A stretch of DNA of 64,000 nucleotides, from positions 1 through 64,000 of the forward strand of contig CASFPE010000019.1 of NCBI GenBank assembly GCA_949296575.1, given 5' to 3'. A program made the position numbers and the translations under genes. Positions 46,333-54,517 of the stretch are shown one piece after another (the stretch's first letter is position 1; every line of letters starts with the position of its first letter). The stretch is from an uncultured Bacteroides sp. Its GTDB lineage: Bacteria; Bacteroidota; Bacteroidia; Bacteroidales; Bacteroidaceae. The notes under the pieces are model-generated. The model was not told the DNA's origin, ran no database searches, and saw only the letters and a program-made list of their open reading frames with translations.

Positions 46333-46471
46333 CAGGATTTCAGATTTTAGATTTCAGAATGCATATTTGGAATATGAAATCAGAAATCTGAACTCTGAAA
46401 TCTTCTTAACTTCTTAACTCCTTGACTTCTTAATTCTATATTCTAAACTCTAAAATCTAAAATCTGAAACC
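46333..46471. repeat. Low-complexity degenerate inverted repeat in the hut operon
   Basis: The 152-base gap between hutU and ftcD consists of degenerate (A)ATCT(G/A)AAATCT words. The left block (46335-46360, GATTTCAGATTTTAGATTTC) is nearly the complement of the right block (46439-46471), so the gap can fold into a long imperfect stem with TTCTTAACTTC repeats in the loop. Confidence 0.7.
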
Positions 46472-46476
46472 ATATC

Positions 46477-47379
46477 ATGAACTGGACAAAAATCATGGAA
46501 TGCGTGCCGAACTTCAGCGAAGGGCGCGACCACGCGAAAATAGACCAAATCGTAGAACCGTTCCGACACCGTGAGGGCGTAAAACTGTTGGACTACAGCA
46601 ACGATGAAGACCACAACCGCCTCGTGGTGACCGTCGTGGGTCAACCCGATGCACTGAAAGAGGCTGTCATCGAAGCCATCGGCAAGGCCGTGAAGCTCAT
46701 CGACCTCAACCACCACCAAGGGCAACATCCCCGCATGGGCGCCGTCGACGTGGTGCCGTTCATCCCCATCAAAGGCTGCACCATGGAGGATGCCATCGCC
46801 CTGTCCCGCGAAGTGGGGCAACGGGTGGCTGATGCCTACGCCCTCCCCGTATTCCTCTATGAGAAATCCGCCACCGCCCCCCACCGCGAAAACCTTGCCG
46901 CCATCCGCAAAGGCGAGTTCGAAGGCATGGCCGAGAAAATACATCTGCCCGAATGGAAGCCCGACTTCGGCCCTGCCGAACGCCACCCCACCGCAGGCAC
47001 CGTGGCCATTGGGGCGCGCATGCCTCTCGTGGCCTACAACATCAACCTCTCCACGCCCGACCTCAACATCGCCCACGACATCGCCAAGAAGATACGCTTC
47101 ATCGGAGGCGGCTTGCGCTATTGCAAGGCCATGGGCGTGGAACTGAAGGACCGGGGCATCACGCAAGTGTCCATCAACATGACCGACTACACACGCACCG
47201 CCCTCTACCGCGCCATGGAAATGGTGCGCTTCGAGGCACGGCGTTACGGGGTCAACGTGGTGGGCAGCGAAATCATCGGGCTGGTTCCCATGGAAGCCCT
47301 CATTGACACGGCCTCTTATTACTTGGGGTTAGAGAACTTCAGCATGCAGCAAGTATTAGAAGCCCGCATCATGGAGTGA
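46477..47379 (+). CDS. ftcD: Glutamate formimidoyltransferase
   Basis: Transfers the formimino group of N-formimino-L-glutamate to tetrahydrofolate, giving glutamate and 5-formimino-THF. 300 residues covering only the formiminotransferase N- and C-subdomains; the cyclodeaminase half that is fused in animals is a separate gene here. Seen: MECVPNFSEGRDHAKI at the N-terminus, HQGQHPRMGAVDVVPFIP near 86 with the catalytic His, and the folate-binding GVELKDRGITQVSINMTDY near 220. Starts at 46477 after a repeat-rich gap; hutI follows 23 bases later. Confidence 0.95.
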   Translation: MNWTKIMECVPNFSEGRDHAKIDQIVEPFRHREGVKLLDYSNDEDHNRLVVTVVGQPDALKEAVIEAIGKAVKLIDLNHHQGQHPRMGAVDVVPFIPIKGCTMEDAIALSREVGQRVADAYALPVFLYEKSATAPHRENLAAIRKGEFEGMAEKIHLPEWKPDFGPAERHPTAGTVAIGARMPLVAYNINLSTPDLNIAHDIAKKIRFIGGGLRYCKAMGVELKDRGITQVSINMTDYTRTALYRAMEMVRFEARRYGVNVVGSEIIGLVPMEALIDTASYYLGLENFSMQQVLEARIME

Positions 47380-47402
47380 GGACACCTATTATAATAAGGA
47401 AT

Positions 47403-48647
47403 ATGCAAAACGACCTGATTATCTGCAACGCCCGCATCGTCACCCCGACAGGAAGCACCGCCCGCCGGGGCAAGGAGATGAACAAACTGCTCACCATCCC
47501 CAACGGCTCGGTGGCCATCAAGGGCGGTATCATCACCTACGTGGGCAGCGGGAAGCCCGATGTGACTCCGGGATGCCCCGCCGTGGACGCGCAAGGCAAA
47601 GTGCTGTTGCCCGGCTTCGTGGACTCGCACACGCATCTGGTGTTCGGCGGATTCCGCCCAGACGAGTTCATCTGGCGCATGCAAGGCGACAGCTACATGA
47701 GCATCATGCAGCGCGGCGGGGGCATTGTCAACACGATGAAAGCCACCCGCAAAGCTACCCGTGAGGAATTAGAGACGAAGGCAGAACGTTTCATCTCCAC
47801 CATGAGCCGCATGGGCGTGACCACTGTGGAAGGCAAAAGCGGCTACGGCTTGAATCGCGACACCGAGATGAAACAGTTGGAAGTGATGCGCAACCTTAAC
47901 GCCAACCCCAACCGCAAGGTGGACATCATACCCACGTTCCTCGGCGCACATGCCTTGCCGCCCGAATATGCCGGAAGGCCGGAGGAGTACATTGACTTCC
48001 TCATCCGCGACATGCTGCCCGAAATCAAGGAAAGAGGTTTGGCAAAGCACTGCGACGTGTTCTGCGAGGAAGGCGTGTTCACCGTAGAGCAGTCGCGCCG
48101 CCTGCTGGCGGCTGCCGCCCGAATGGGCTTCGGCATCAAGCTGCATGCCGACGAGATGGTGCCGTTCGGAGGCGCGGAACTGGCAGGCGAACTGCATGCC
48201 CTCAGTGCCGACCATCTGCTGCATGCCTCTGATGAAGGCATCCGAGCCATGGCAATGAACAACGTAGTAGCCACTCTCCTGCCGCTCACCGCCTTCACCT
48301 TACGTGAACCCTACGCACGAGGCCGGGAGATGATTGATGCCGGGTGCGCCGTCGCGCTGGCCACCGACCTCAACCCCGGCAGTTGCTGTTCTGGAAGCAT
48401 CCCGCTCACCTTCGCTTTGGCCTGCATCTACATGCGCCTCACCGTGGAAGAAGCCATCACCGCCCTCACGCTGAACGGCGCGGCGGCCGTCGGATGCGCT
48501 GACCGCATCGGGAGCATCGAGGAAGGAAAGCAGGGCGACCTCGTGATGCTCCATGCCGACACATACAACGTGCTGCCCTACTACACCGGCATGAACGCCG
48601 TGGAAATGACCGTCAAAAACGGAAACATCATCAATATGAACCTTTAA
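47403..48647 (+). CDS. hutI: Imidazolonepropionase
   Basis: Hydrolyses imidazolone propionate to N-formimino-L-glutamate. 414-residue amidohydrolase with the metal-binding LPGFVDSHTHLVFGG motif near 75, RGGGIVNTMKATR near 108, EGKSGYGLN near 148, the further metal ligand GIKLHADEMVPFGGAEL near 250 and ATDLNPGSCCSGSIPL near 325. A GTG at 47376 would overlap ftcD and add nine residues; the ATG at 47403 gives the usual N-terminus. Confidence 0.95.
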   Translation: MQNDLIICNARIVTPTGSTARRGKEMNKLLTIPNGSVAIKGGIITYVGSGKPDVTPGCPAVDAQGKVLLPGFVDSHTHLVFGGFRPDEFIWRMQGDSYMSIMQRGGGIVNTMKATRKATREELETKAERFISTMSRMGVTTVEGKSGYGLNRDTEMKQLEVMRNLNANPNRKVDIIPTFLGAHALPPEYAGRPEEYIDFLIRDMLPEIKERGLAKHCDVFCEEGVFTVEQSRRLLAAAARMGFGIKLHADEMVPFGGAELAGELHALSADHLLHASDEGIRAMAMNNVVATLLPLTAFTLREPYARGREMIDAGCAVALATDLNPGSCCSGSIPLTFALACIYMRLTVEEAITALTLNGAAAVGCADRIGSIEEGKQGDLVMLHADTYNVLPYYTGMNAVEMTVKNGNIINMNL

Positions 48648-48661
48648 AATCTAATTGCTTT

Positions 48662-49291
48662 ATGTCACTTACCGACCTTACCATCCAAGCATTCCTCGAC
48701 AAGACGGCAGGCAACGAACCCGTCCCCGGAGGAGGAAGCATCTCCGCACTGTGCGGCGCACTGGCCGCTTCATTAGCTGAGATGGTCACCCGCCTGACCA
48801 TCGGGCGAAAGAAATACGCCGACGTGGAAGAACGAATGCAGGAACTCTCCGCACGTTTCGCCACGCTCAGGCAGGAAATGGCGCGCTACATCGACCGCGA
48901 TGCCGAAGCCTACGACCGCGTGTTCCAAGCATTCAAGTTGCCAAAGGAAACAGACGAAGAAAAGGAACTGCGCCATCAGGCCATCCAACAAGCCACCAAG
49001 CATGCCGCGCAAATACCGATGGAAGTGGCGCATGCCGCTGCCGAAGCCATGCCTTTCATTGCCGAAGTGGCACGCCATGGCAATGCCAATGCCGTAACCG
49101 ATGCCTGCGTGGCCATAATGTGTGCAAGGAATGCCGTATTAGGTGCCTTGCTTAATGTCCGCATCAATCTGTCGTCCATCGATGATGAAGCCTTTGCCAA
49201 CGACATGGCTGCCGAAGCCTGCCGCTTGGAACTGGAAGCGGTCGAAATGGAAAAAGAGATATTGCACTATGTAAAAGAGAAAATCAAATAA
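48662..49291 (+). CDS. fchA: Formimidoyltetrahydrofolate cyclodeaminase
   Basis: Converts 5-formimino-THF to 5,10-methenyl-THF and ammonia, feeding one-carbon metabolism. 209 residues, all-helical family, with the N-terminal signature AFLDKTAGNEPVPGGGSISAL near 10-30 and AAALAASLAEMV-like ALAASLAEMVTRLTIGRKKY near 33. The rest is amphipathic helix. Free-standing version of the domain fused to FtcD in animals. It lies 14 bases after hutI and 6 before hutH. Confidence 0.93.
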   Translation: MSLTDLTIQAFLDKTAGNEPVPGGGSISALCGALAASLAEMVTRLTIGRKKYADVEERMQELSARFATLRQEMARYIDRDAEAYDRVFQAFKLPKETDEEKELRHQAIQQATKHAAQIPMEVAHAAAEAMPFIAEVARHGNANAVTDACVAIMCARNAVLGALLNVRINLSSIDDEAFANDMAAEACRLELEAVEMEKEILHYVKEKIK

Positions 49292-49297
49292 ACGGCT

Positions 49298-50797
49298 ATG
49301 GGAACAAACGTATATCAAATAGGAAGCGGGCTGCTGACCTTTGAAATCATCGAACGCATCATCAACGAGAACCTGAAATTGGAACTGGCACCCGAAGCCA
49401 AGACGCGCATCCAGAAGTGCCGCGACTACCTTGACAAGAAAGCTTTGGAATCGGACGTTCCCCTCTATGGCATCACCACGGGCTTCGGATCGTTGTGCAA
49501 CCGCAGCATCTCTCCCGATGACCTCAGCACCTTGCAAGAGAATTTGGTGAAAAGCCATGCTTGCAGCGTGGGGCAAGAAGTGCCGCCTGTCATTGTCAAA
49601 CTGATGTTCCTGCTCAAGGCGCATGCCCTGTCGTTAGGCTACAGCGGCGTGCAGGTTCTCACCGTGCAGCGTATCATCGACTTCTTCAACAACGATGTCA
49701 TGCCCATCGTCTATGACCGTGGATCGCTCGGCGCATCGGGCGATTTGGCGCCGCTTGCCAACTTGTTCCTGCCGCTCATCGGCGTGGGTGATGTCTATTA
49801 CAAAGGAAAACGGTGCGAGGCCATCGCCGTGTTGGATGAATTCGGATGGGCACCCGTCAAGCTGCAAAGCAAGGAAGGGCTGGCGTTGCTCAACGGCACA
49901 CAGTTCATGAGTGCCAACGGCGTGCATGCCATCCTCCGCGCCCGCCGCATCATGAAAGGGGCAGACATGATTGGCGCACTGTCATTGGAAGCCTTCGACG
50001 GACGCATCGACCCGTTCATGGACTGCATACAGCAGATGCGCCCACATCAAGGGCAAATAGAAACAGGCGCAGCCTTCCGCAAGATATTAGCGGGAAGCGA
50101 ACTCATTGCCCGCCCGAAAGAACATGTGCAAGACCCCTACTCGTTCCGCTGCATCCCGCAAGTGCATGGCGCCACGAAAGATGCCATCCGCTACGTGGCT
50201 TCCGTACTGCTCACGGAAATCAACTCTGTGACCGACAATCCCACTATCTTCCCCGATGACGACCTCATTATCTCCGGCGGCAACTTCCACGGACAACCAT
50301 TGGCATTGGTTTATGACTACTTGGCCATCGCGTTGGCCGAATTGGGCGACATCAGCGAGCGGCGCATCGCGCAACTCATCATGGGACTGCGCAATCTGCC
50401 TGAATTTTTGGTAGCCGAACCGGGGCTGAACTCCGGTTTCATGATTCCGCAATATGCCGCCGCCTCCATGGTGAGCCAAAATAAGATGTACTGTTTCCCC
50501 GCCTCGTGCGATTCCATTGTGTCCAGCAACGGGCAGGAGGACCACGTGAGCATGGGTGCCAATGCCGCCACCAAGCTCTACAAAATCATGGACAACTTGG
50601 AACACATCTTGGCCATCGAGTTGATGAATGCGGCGCAAGGGCTGGAGTTCCGCCGTCCGGCCAAGAGTTCGCCGCTCTTGGAGCAGTTCATGGCAGCCTA
50701 CCGCAAAGAAGTCCCTTTCGTGAAGGAGGATATCGTGATGTACAAGGAAATCCACAAGACGGTGGCTTTCCTCAAACGTTACAAGTTTGATTACTAA
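49298..50797 (+). CDS. hutH: Histidine ammonia-lyase
   Basis: First step of histidine degradation: L-histidine gives urocanate and ammonia. 499 residues. The tripeptide Ala146-Ser147-Gly148 in GSLGASGDLAPL forms the MIO cofactor by self-cyclisation. Also seen: YGITTGFGSLCN near 57, QDPYSFRCIPQVHGA near 280, DNPTIFPDD near 311 and an SNGQEDHVSMGANAA block near 408. Typical length (about 500-510). Last catabolic gene of the operon; the next gene follows after 2 bases. Confidence 0.96.
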   Translation: MGTNVYQIGSGLLTFEIIERIINENLKLELAPEAKTRIQKCRDYLDKKALESDVPLYGITTGFGSLCNRSISPDDLSTLQENLVKSHACSVGQEVPPVIVKLMFLLKAHALSLGYSGVQVLTVQRIIDFFNNDVMPIVYDRGSLGASGDLAPLANLFLPLIGVGDVYYKGKRCEAIAVLDEFGWAPVKLQSKEGLALLNGTQFMSANGVHAILRARRIMKGADMIGALSLEAFDGRIDPFMDCIQQMRPHQGQIETGAAFRKILAGSELIARPKEHVQDPYSFRCIPQVHGATKDAIRYVASVLLTEINSVTDNPTIFPDDDLIISGGNFHGQPLALVYDYLAIALAELGDISERRIAQLIMGLRNLPEFLVAEPGLNSGFMIPQYAAASMVSQNKMYCFPASCDSIVSSNGQEDHVSMGANAATKLYKIMDNLEHILAIELMNAAQGLEFRRPAKSSPLLEQFMAAYRKEVPFVKEDIVMYKEIHKTVAFLKRYKFDY

Positions 50798-50799
50798 GC

Positions 50800-51369
50800 G
50801 TGCAGGAACACATCTTGCATATTAAAAACATGGTCTGCCACCGTTGCGTCATGGCGGTGGCAGACATCCTGCGGCAAGAAGGCTTGGAGGCGCGGCACAT
50901 CGAGTTAGGCACCGCCACATTGGCCGCACCGCCTACGGCAGAACAGCAGGAACGCCTTCGCAAACGCTTGGAAGCATACGGCTTTGAACTGCTCGACGAC
51001 CGCCGCCAACGCCTCATCGAGCAGATACGCACAGCCGTCATCGAATACGTGCGTTATGACGATTCTGCACGCAAGACAAACCTTTCCAGCTACCTCACGC
51101 ACAAATGCCATCACGATTACAGCGCATTGAGCCGCCTTTTCTCCGAAGCCAACGGCATTAACATCGAACGCTACTATATCCTGCAACGGGTGGAGCGGGT
51201 GAAAGAACTGCTTATCTACGATGAATTGTCCGTCAGCGAGATTGCCGACCGCATGGGTTATTCCAGCGTAGCACACCTCAGCGCACAGTTCAAGAATGTC
51301 ACCGGCCTATCTCCTACCCGCTTCAAGCAACTCAAAGACCGCCGCATCCGCCCCATAGACCATATTTAA
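50800..51369 (+). CDS. AraC-family regulator with N-terminal heavy-metal-associated (HMA-like) domain
   Basis: 189 residues if the GTG at 50800 is used, or 179 from the ATG at 50830; GTG keeps the full first domain. Residues 1-70 resemble a ferredoxin-like HMA metal-binding domain, with the CxxC motif MVCHRC (Cys13, Cys16). Residues 80-180 are a two-helix-turn-helix AraC DNA-binding domain (SVSEIADRMGYSSVAHLSAQFKNVTGLSPTRFK). The usual large sugar-binding domain is absent. It starts 2 bases after hutH and is likely co-transcribed with the hut genes. Ligand unknown: it could sense metal or use the fold for other binding. Confidence 0.82.
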   Translation: MQEHILHIKNMVCHRCVMAVADILRQEGLEARHIELGTATLAAPPTAEQQERLRKRLEAYGFELLDDRRQRLIEQIRTAVIEYVRYDDSARKTNLSSYLTHKCHHDYSALSRLFSEANGINIERYYILQRVERVKELLIYDELSVSEIADRMGYSSVAHLSAQFKNVTGLSPTRFKQLKDRRIRPIDHI

Positions 51370-51403
51370 GAACTGCAAAGCTACATCCAAGCGGATGATT
51401 GCC

Positions 51404-52303
51404 TTACGCTATGGCCCTGCTCACAAACTCTTTCGGCGTGCAACCAACTTGTTTCTTGAAAAAGCGCAGGAAGTGTTGCGGATATTGGAATCCCAACATA
51501 TCAGCCACTTGCTTGCTGCTGAGGTTGGAATCGAGCAAAGCACTTTTCGCCACCTCTGCAATTTTGAGTTGGATGCATTCTTGTGCCGTTTTGCCCGTTT
51601 CCGACTTCACCAAATCGCCAAAATAGTTAGGCGAAAGGCACACCTTTTCGGCAAAGTATTTCACAGTAGGCAACCCGCGTTGTTTCGCCATGCCAGCATC
51701 CCAATACTCGTTCAGCAACTGTTCGAAGCGCACAAGCACATCGTTGTTCAATTCCTCACGGGTCACAAACTGGCGTTCATAGAACCGCATGCAATAGTTG
51801 AGCAAGACCTCGATGTTTGAGACAATCAACGGCTTGGAAAACTTGTCGATGGGATGCTCCAGTTCACGGGATATCTTGTCCATGTAGTCTTGCAGGATCA
51901 TCCGTTCATCCACGGACAAATGCAACGCTTCGTTGGAAGCATACGAAAAGAAAGAGTATTGCTTCATTTTCTGCGCCAACGGCGTGCGGTGCAGGAAATC
52001 GGGATGGAACAACAATCCAATGGCTTCCGGCGCGGGACCGTCTTCCGTGCGATGAATGCCTATGGTCTGCCCCGGTGCGAAACTGACCACGGTTTCATCA
52101 TCAAAATCATAGACCGTCTTGCCGTAATTAATGATGCAACCGGTCGTTTTTTTCAGAAACAACGCATAGAAGCCAAATGTCATTCTATATGTAAGTTGGG
52201 GAATCGAACGGTCGAAATGCACGATGCCCACCAATGGATGCTTTGTCTGAAAGCCAAAGAAACGGTTGTATTGCTCGATGGTATCTGCCTTTACTATTTC
52301 CAT
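51404..52303 (-). CDS. AraC-family transcriptional regulator
   Basis: 299 residues: an N-terminal cupin-like sensor (about 10-130) with an FAPGQTIGIH segment, and a C-terminal AraC/XylS HTH domain (about 200-295) with LSPNYFGDLVKSETGKTAQECI and LSSKQVADMLGFQYPQHFLRFFKKQVG-type helices. It is divergent from an exported hydrolase, and the gap contains four 21-bp-spaced half-sites, so it probably activates that gene. Its 3' end faces the HMA-AraC gene with 34 bases between. Ligand unknown. Confidence 0.9.
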   Translation of the reverse strand: MEIVKADTIEQYNRFFGFQTKHPLVGIVHFDRSIPQLTYRMTFGFYALFLKKTTGCIINYGKTVYDFDDETVVSFAPGQTIGIHRTEDGPAPEAIGLLFHPDFLHRTPLAQKMKQYSFFSYASNEALHLSVDERMILQDYMDKISRELEHPIDKFSKPLIVSNIEVLLNYCMRFYERQFVTREELNNDVLVRFEQLLNEYWDAGMAKQRGLPTVKYFAEKVCLSPNYFGDLVKSETGKTAQECIQLKIAEVAKSALLDSNLSSKQVADMLGFQYPQHFLRFFKKQVGCTPKEFVSRAIA

Positions 52304-52328
52304 ACTGCTTGCTCATTATTTCCTGCCA

Positions 52329-52336
52329 CAAAGATA
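52329..52336 (-). promoter_or_regulatory. -7 box (TATCTTTG) of the araC-type gene
   Basis: Exact TAnnTTTG on the minus strand, 25 bases ahead of the ATG at 52303. Confidence 0.6.
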
Positions 52337-52384
52337 GGCCATTTCAACACAAGATGAATGCGCCATAACAGTAAAAACGTAATT

Positions 52385-52487
52385 CGGGTACTTTTATCCG
52401 ACATTAAGGTACTTCACTGACAATCAATAAACAGGAACACCCTTCAAATCCGTAATCAAGATACTTCTGCCCTAAATGAAGGTATCT
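52385..52487 (+). promoter_or_regulatory. Two pairs of AraC-type half-sites, each spaced 21 bp
   Basis: Words like AAGGTACTT occur at 52385 (CGGGTACTT), 52406 (AAGGTACTT), 52458 (AAGATACTT) and 52479 (AAGGTATCT). Both pairs are separated by exactly 21 bases, two helical turns, the classical AraC-family arrangement. The last site abuts the -33 region of the promoter at 52508-52515. Confidence 0.6.
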
Positions 52488-52507
52488 GCATTCTAAACAA
52501 GAACGGC

Positions 52508-52515
52508 TATTTTTG
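52508..52515 (+). promoter_or_regulatory. -7 box (TATTTTTG) of the exported hydrolase gene
   Basis: TAnnTTTG match 26 bases before the ATG at 52542, just downstream of the proposed AraC half-sites. Confidence 0.55.
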
Positions 52516-52541
52516 CCGTAGAAATTAAAATCGAAACAACC

Positions 52542-53600
52542 ATGAAACATGCTGCATTTGCAATTTTTGCAGCAGGACTGTTGGCCATGAGTACAATGGT
52601 TCCTGCACAAACCTATAAAATAAACAATAAGATGGAAAAATTAGATTTAACGCAGGAGTGGGACAAAACCTTCCCGCAAAGCGACAAAGTGAACCACCGC
52701 AAAGTAACCTTCCGCAACCGCTATGGCATCACGCTGGCGGCCGACCTCTATGTGCCTAAAGACGCAACAGGCAAGCTGCCTGCCATTGCTGTCTGCGGTC
52801 CGTTTGGAGCCGTCAAAGAGCAAGCATCCGGGCTTTATGCGCAGGCATTGGCGGAAAGGGGCTTCCTGACGATTGCCTTCGACCCATCGTTCACGGGAGA
52901 GAGCGGAGGACAGCCCCGCTACGTGGCATCGCCCGACATCAACACAGAAGATTTCTGCGCCGCAGTAGATTTCCTTGCCACTGACGAAAGAGTAGATACA
53001 GGACGCATCGGCATTCTTGGCATCTGTGGCTGGGGCGGCATGGCGGTCAATGCGGCGGCCATCGACACACGCGTCAAAGCAACTGTTGCTTCCACGATGT
53101 ACGACATGAGCCGTGTCAATGCCAACGGGTATTTTGATGCCATGAACGCTGACGGGCGTTATGAATTGAAACAACAACTCAACGCACAGCGCACCGAGGA
53201 TTACCGCAATGGCAGTTATGCGCTGGCAGGAGGCGTTTCAGACAGCATCCCGGCAGACGCTCCCCAGTTTGTGAAAGACTACTACGCTTACTACAAGACG
53301 CAGCGCGGCTACCACAAGCGTTCCCTGAACTCCAACGGAGGATGGAACAAGACTTCTTCCCTGTCGTTCATCAACATGCCCATTCTGTCGTATGCCGGAG
53401 AGATACGCAGTGCCGTGTTGCTGGTGCATGGCGAAAAAGCGCACTCCCGTTATTTCAGCGAAGACACGTACAAGAAGCTGACAGGCGACAACAAAGAACT
53501 GTTGATTATACCCGGTGCCAACCATACCGACCTCTATGACAATTTTGACAAAATACCTTTTGACAAGATTGAAACGTTCTTCAGAAGCCACTTGAAATAA
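52542..53600 (+). CDS. Exported alpha/beta hydrolase, dienelactone-hydrolase-like
   Basis: 352 residues with a signal peptide (about 1-23, cleavage after VPA), so periplasmic. The core is an alpha/beta hydrolase of the DLH/acetyl-xylan-esterase-like group: LAADLYVPKD near 65, FDPSFTGESGG near 118 and the nucleophile elbow GILGICGWGGMA near 160, where cysteine replaces the usual serine (GxCxG type as in dienelactone hydrolase). The late GANHTDLYD supplies the His near 328. Substrate unknown. Expression is probably under the divergent AraC regulator. Confidence 0.85.
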   Translation: MKHAAFAIFAAGLLAMSTMVPAQTYKINNKMEKLDLTQEWDKTFPQSDKVNHRKVTFRNRYGITLAADLYVPKDATGKLPAIAVCGPFGAVKEQASGLYAQALAERGFLTIAFDPSFTGESGGQPRYVASPDINTEDFCAAVDFLATDERVDTGRIGILGICGWGGMAVNAAAIDTRVKATVASTMYDMSRVNANGYFDAMNADGRYELKQQLNAQRTEDYRNGSYALAGGVSDSIPADAPQFVKDYYAYYKTQRGYHKRSLNSNGGWNKTSSLSFINMPILSYAGEIRSAVLLVHGEKAHSRYFSEDTYKKLTGDNKELLIIPGANHTDLYDNFDKIPFDKIETFFRSHLK

Positions 53601-53656
53601 ACAGTATGATTAACCAACATTCATCTATGAAGAATGAAACATGCACCACCCTGCGC

Positions 53657-53682
53657 ACGGCTCTCAAAAAGAGGAGAGCCGT
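53657..53682 (+). terminator. Possible weak terminator hairpin after the exported hydrolase
   Basis: ACGGCTCTC (53657-53665) and GAGAGCCGT (53674-53682) are exact complements with an 8-base loop. No T-run follows, so termination is uncertain. Confidence 0.35.
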
Positions 53683-53852
53683 TGCCGCCGGTGCGGTGGC
53701 ATGAATCTTATCGACAACCATCCTGAACACCCGTACCCCATCCCCCCCCCCATTTAAGAAACCAATTTCCTTTCCCGTATTCCCGCACCCCGCAATGCCT
53801 TCCTGCTTGCATTCGGGAAATTTCCTTTCCACACTTTTTTGAATCCTATTGT

Positions 53853-53883
53853 TTTGCCGTTCAAATGATTTCCGTTATCTTTG
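53853..53883 (+). promoter_or_regulatory. Consensus promoter of the candidate RNA
   Basis: TTTG at 53853-53856, 19-base spacer and TATCTTTG at 53876-53883: the best Bacteroides-type promoter in the window, yet no protein gene starts within 600 bases downstream. Confidence 0.75.
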
Positions 53884-53975
53884 TTGCGTGAAGATAGGCA
53901 TTGCGGCTTGGCAAAGCCCCAATTGGAAATCTCATTTTCAGTTGCCTTTGCACTCGCCTCTCACTATCTTCGCAA
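53876..53975 (+). repeat. Promoter-bearing intergenic repeat, copy 3
   Basis: Matches the minus strand of 27063-27147 in order: GAAGATAGG, TTGCGGCTTGGCAAA, hairpin GGAAAT-CTC-ATTTTC (53925-53939), TTG (53942-53944), 20-base spacer and TATCTTCG (53965-53972). Spacing between the upstream TATCTTTG box and this one is 89 bases, close to the 87 seen at the other locus. Confidence 0.78.
53942..53972 (+). promoter_or_regulatory. Second, repeat-borne promoter
   Basis: TTG, 20-base spacer, TATCTTCG, one mismatch to TAnnTTTG. Confidence 0.4.
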
Positions 53976-54406
53976 ATGGCTTCTCGTGCCTTTGTCTCGA
54001 CGACACCGCCGGTGGAAGTGTCCGCCCCGCGATGCATCGGTAAAAGATAGAAGCACAGCCCGCGCCGATTCGCCTGCAAGCATGCTGCATGCAGGCGGAG
54101 GGCATACAACAATGGGGCAAGAAGCTGCTATACAGGGAAAGCGTTTATCATGCGCTTTGTTCTTGACGCTGAGAAACTTCGCAACTTTCAGATGATGTCA
54201 CGAACATGGCAACGATGAATGCTCATGGGATGTTTGTTAGCTGCATCCCTTGCGGTCTGCCGTTGGCACACCTTGCGAGTGTACACCTATTGTGCATCTG
54301 CAAGCGTTGTGTTCAATGCAAAACGCAAGGGAGGCATGGCATAAACACATCGGCGTGGGTTTCGCGTTGCTCGTTCAACATCATCGGGCAATGCGAAGGC
54401 CTCTCA

Positions 54407-54450
54407 GCGTGGGACGAGTAACAGGTACGAATCTCCACGCTATTTTTTTG
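54407..54450 (+). terminator. Terminator-like hairpin with T-run
   Basis: GCGTGG (54407-54412) pairs with CCACGC (54435-54440) around a 22-base loop and is followed by TATTTTTTTG. It ends 67 bases before the next gene, so it may terminate the candidate RNA or attenuate that gene. Confidence 0.6.
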
Positions 54451-54517
54451 TATGGCCACGTCAAATAAACACATTTATTCACGCCGACATTGGGAGATTG
54501 GCAGGCAACAAAAGGCT

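Larger units (their letters stand above)
53890..54450 (+). ncRNA. Candidate structured non-coding RNA
   Basis: A consensus promoter and a T-run terminator bracket about 560 bases without a credible ORF. Between them are successive stems: GACAC/GTGTC (54002-54022), CGATGCATCG (54030-54039), CGCCTGCA/TGCAGGCG (54071-54097), AAAGCG/CGCTTT (54138-54158), CTGA/TCAG (54169-54191), GGGATG/CATCCC (54227-54249) and CCTTGCG/CGCAAGG (54271-54330). CCCTTGCG at 54247-54254 can instead pair with CGCAAGGG at 54324-54331, which would exclude the GGGATG hairpin. I do not recognise it as RNase P, tmRNA, SRP RNA or a known riboswitch. It could equally be a long leader of the gene at 54518. Confidence 0.45.
53601..54517. 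other. Long region without protein genes
   Basis: 917 bases. Reading frames here are short and do not look like proteins. Contents in order: an ACGGCTCTC/GAGAGCCGT hairpin (53657-53682), a C-rich run near 53741, a complete promoter (53853-53883), a copy of the promoter-bearing repeat (53876-53975), a chain of hairpins (54002-54330) and a terminator (54407-54450). Confidence 0.75.

Noticed and set aside
53741..53755. Homopolymeric C run as a phase-variation tract
   Set aside because: The run is in non-coding DNA and no promoter spacer or reading frame depends on it.
54206..54421. 71-residue Cys-rich frame in the candidate RNA region
   Set aside because: No promoter box or recognisable family, and it spans several hairpins up to the terminator. 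Kept as non-coding, though a small peptide cannot be excluded.
54407..54450. T-loop-like GGTACGAATC suggesting a tmRNA end
   Set aside because: No complementary T-stem, no alanyl acceptor stem and no tag-peptide frame were found.
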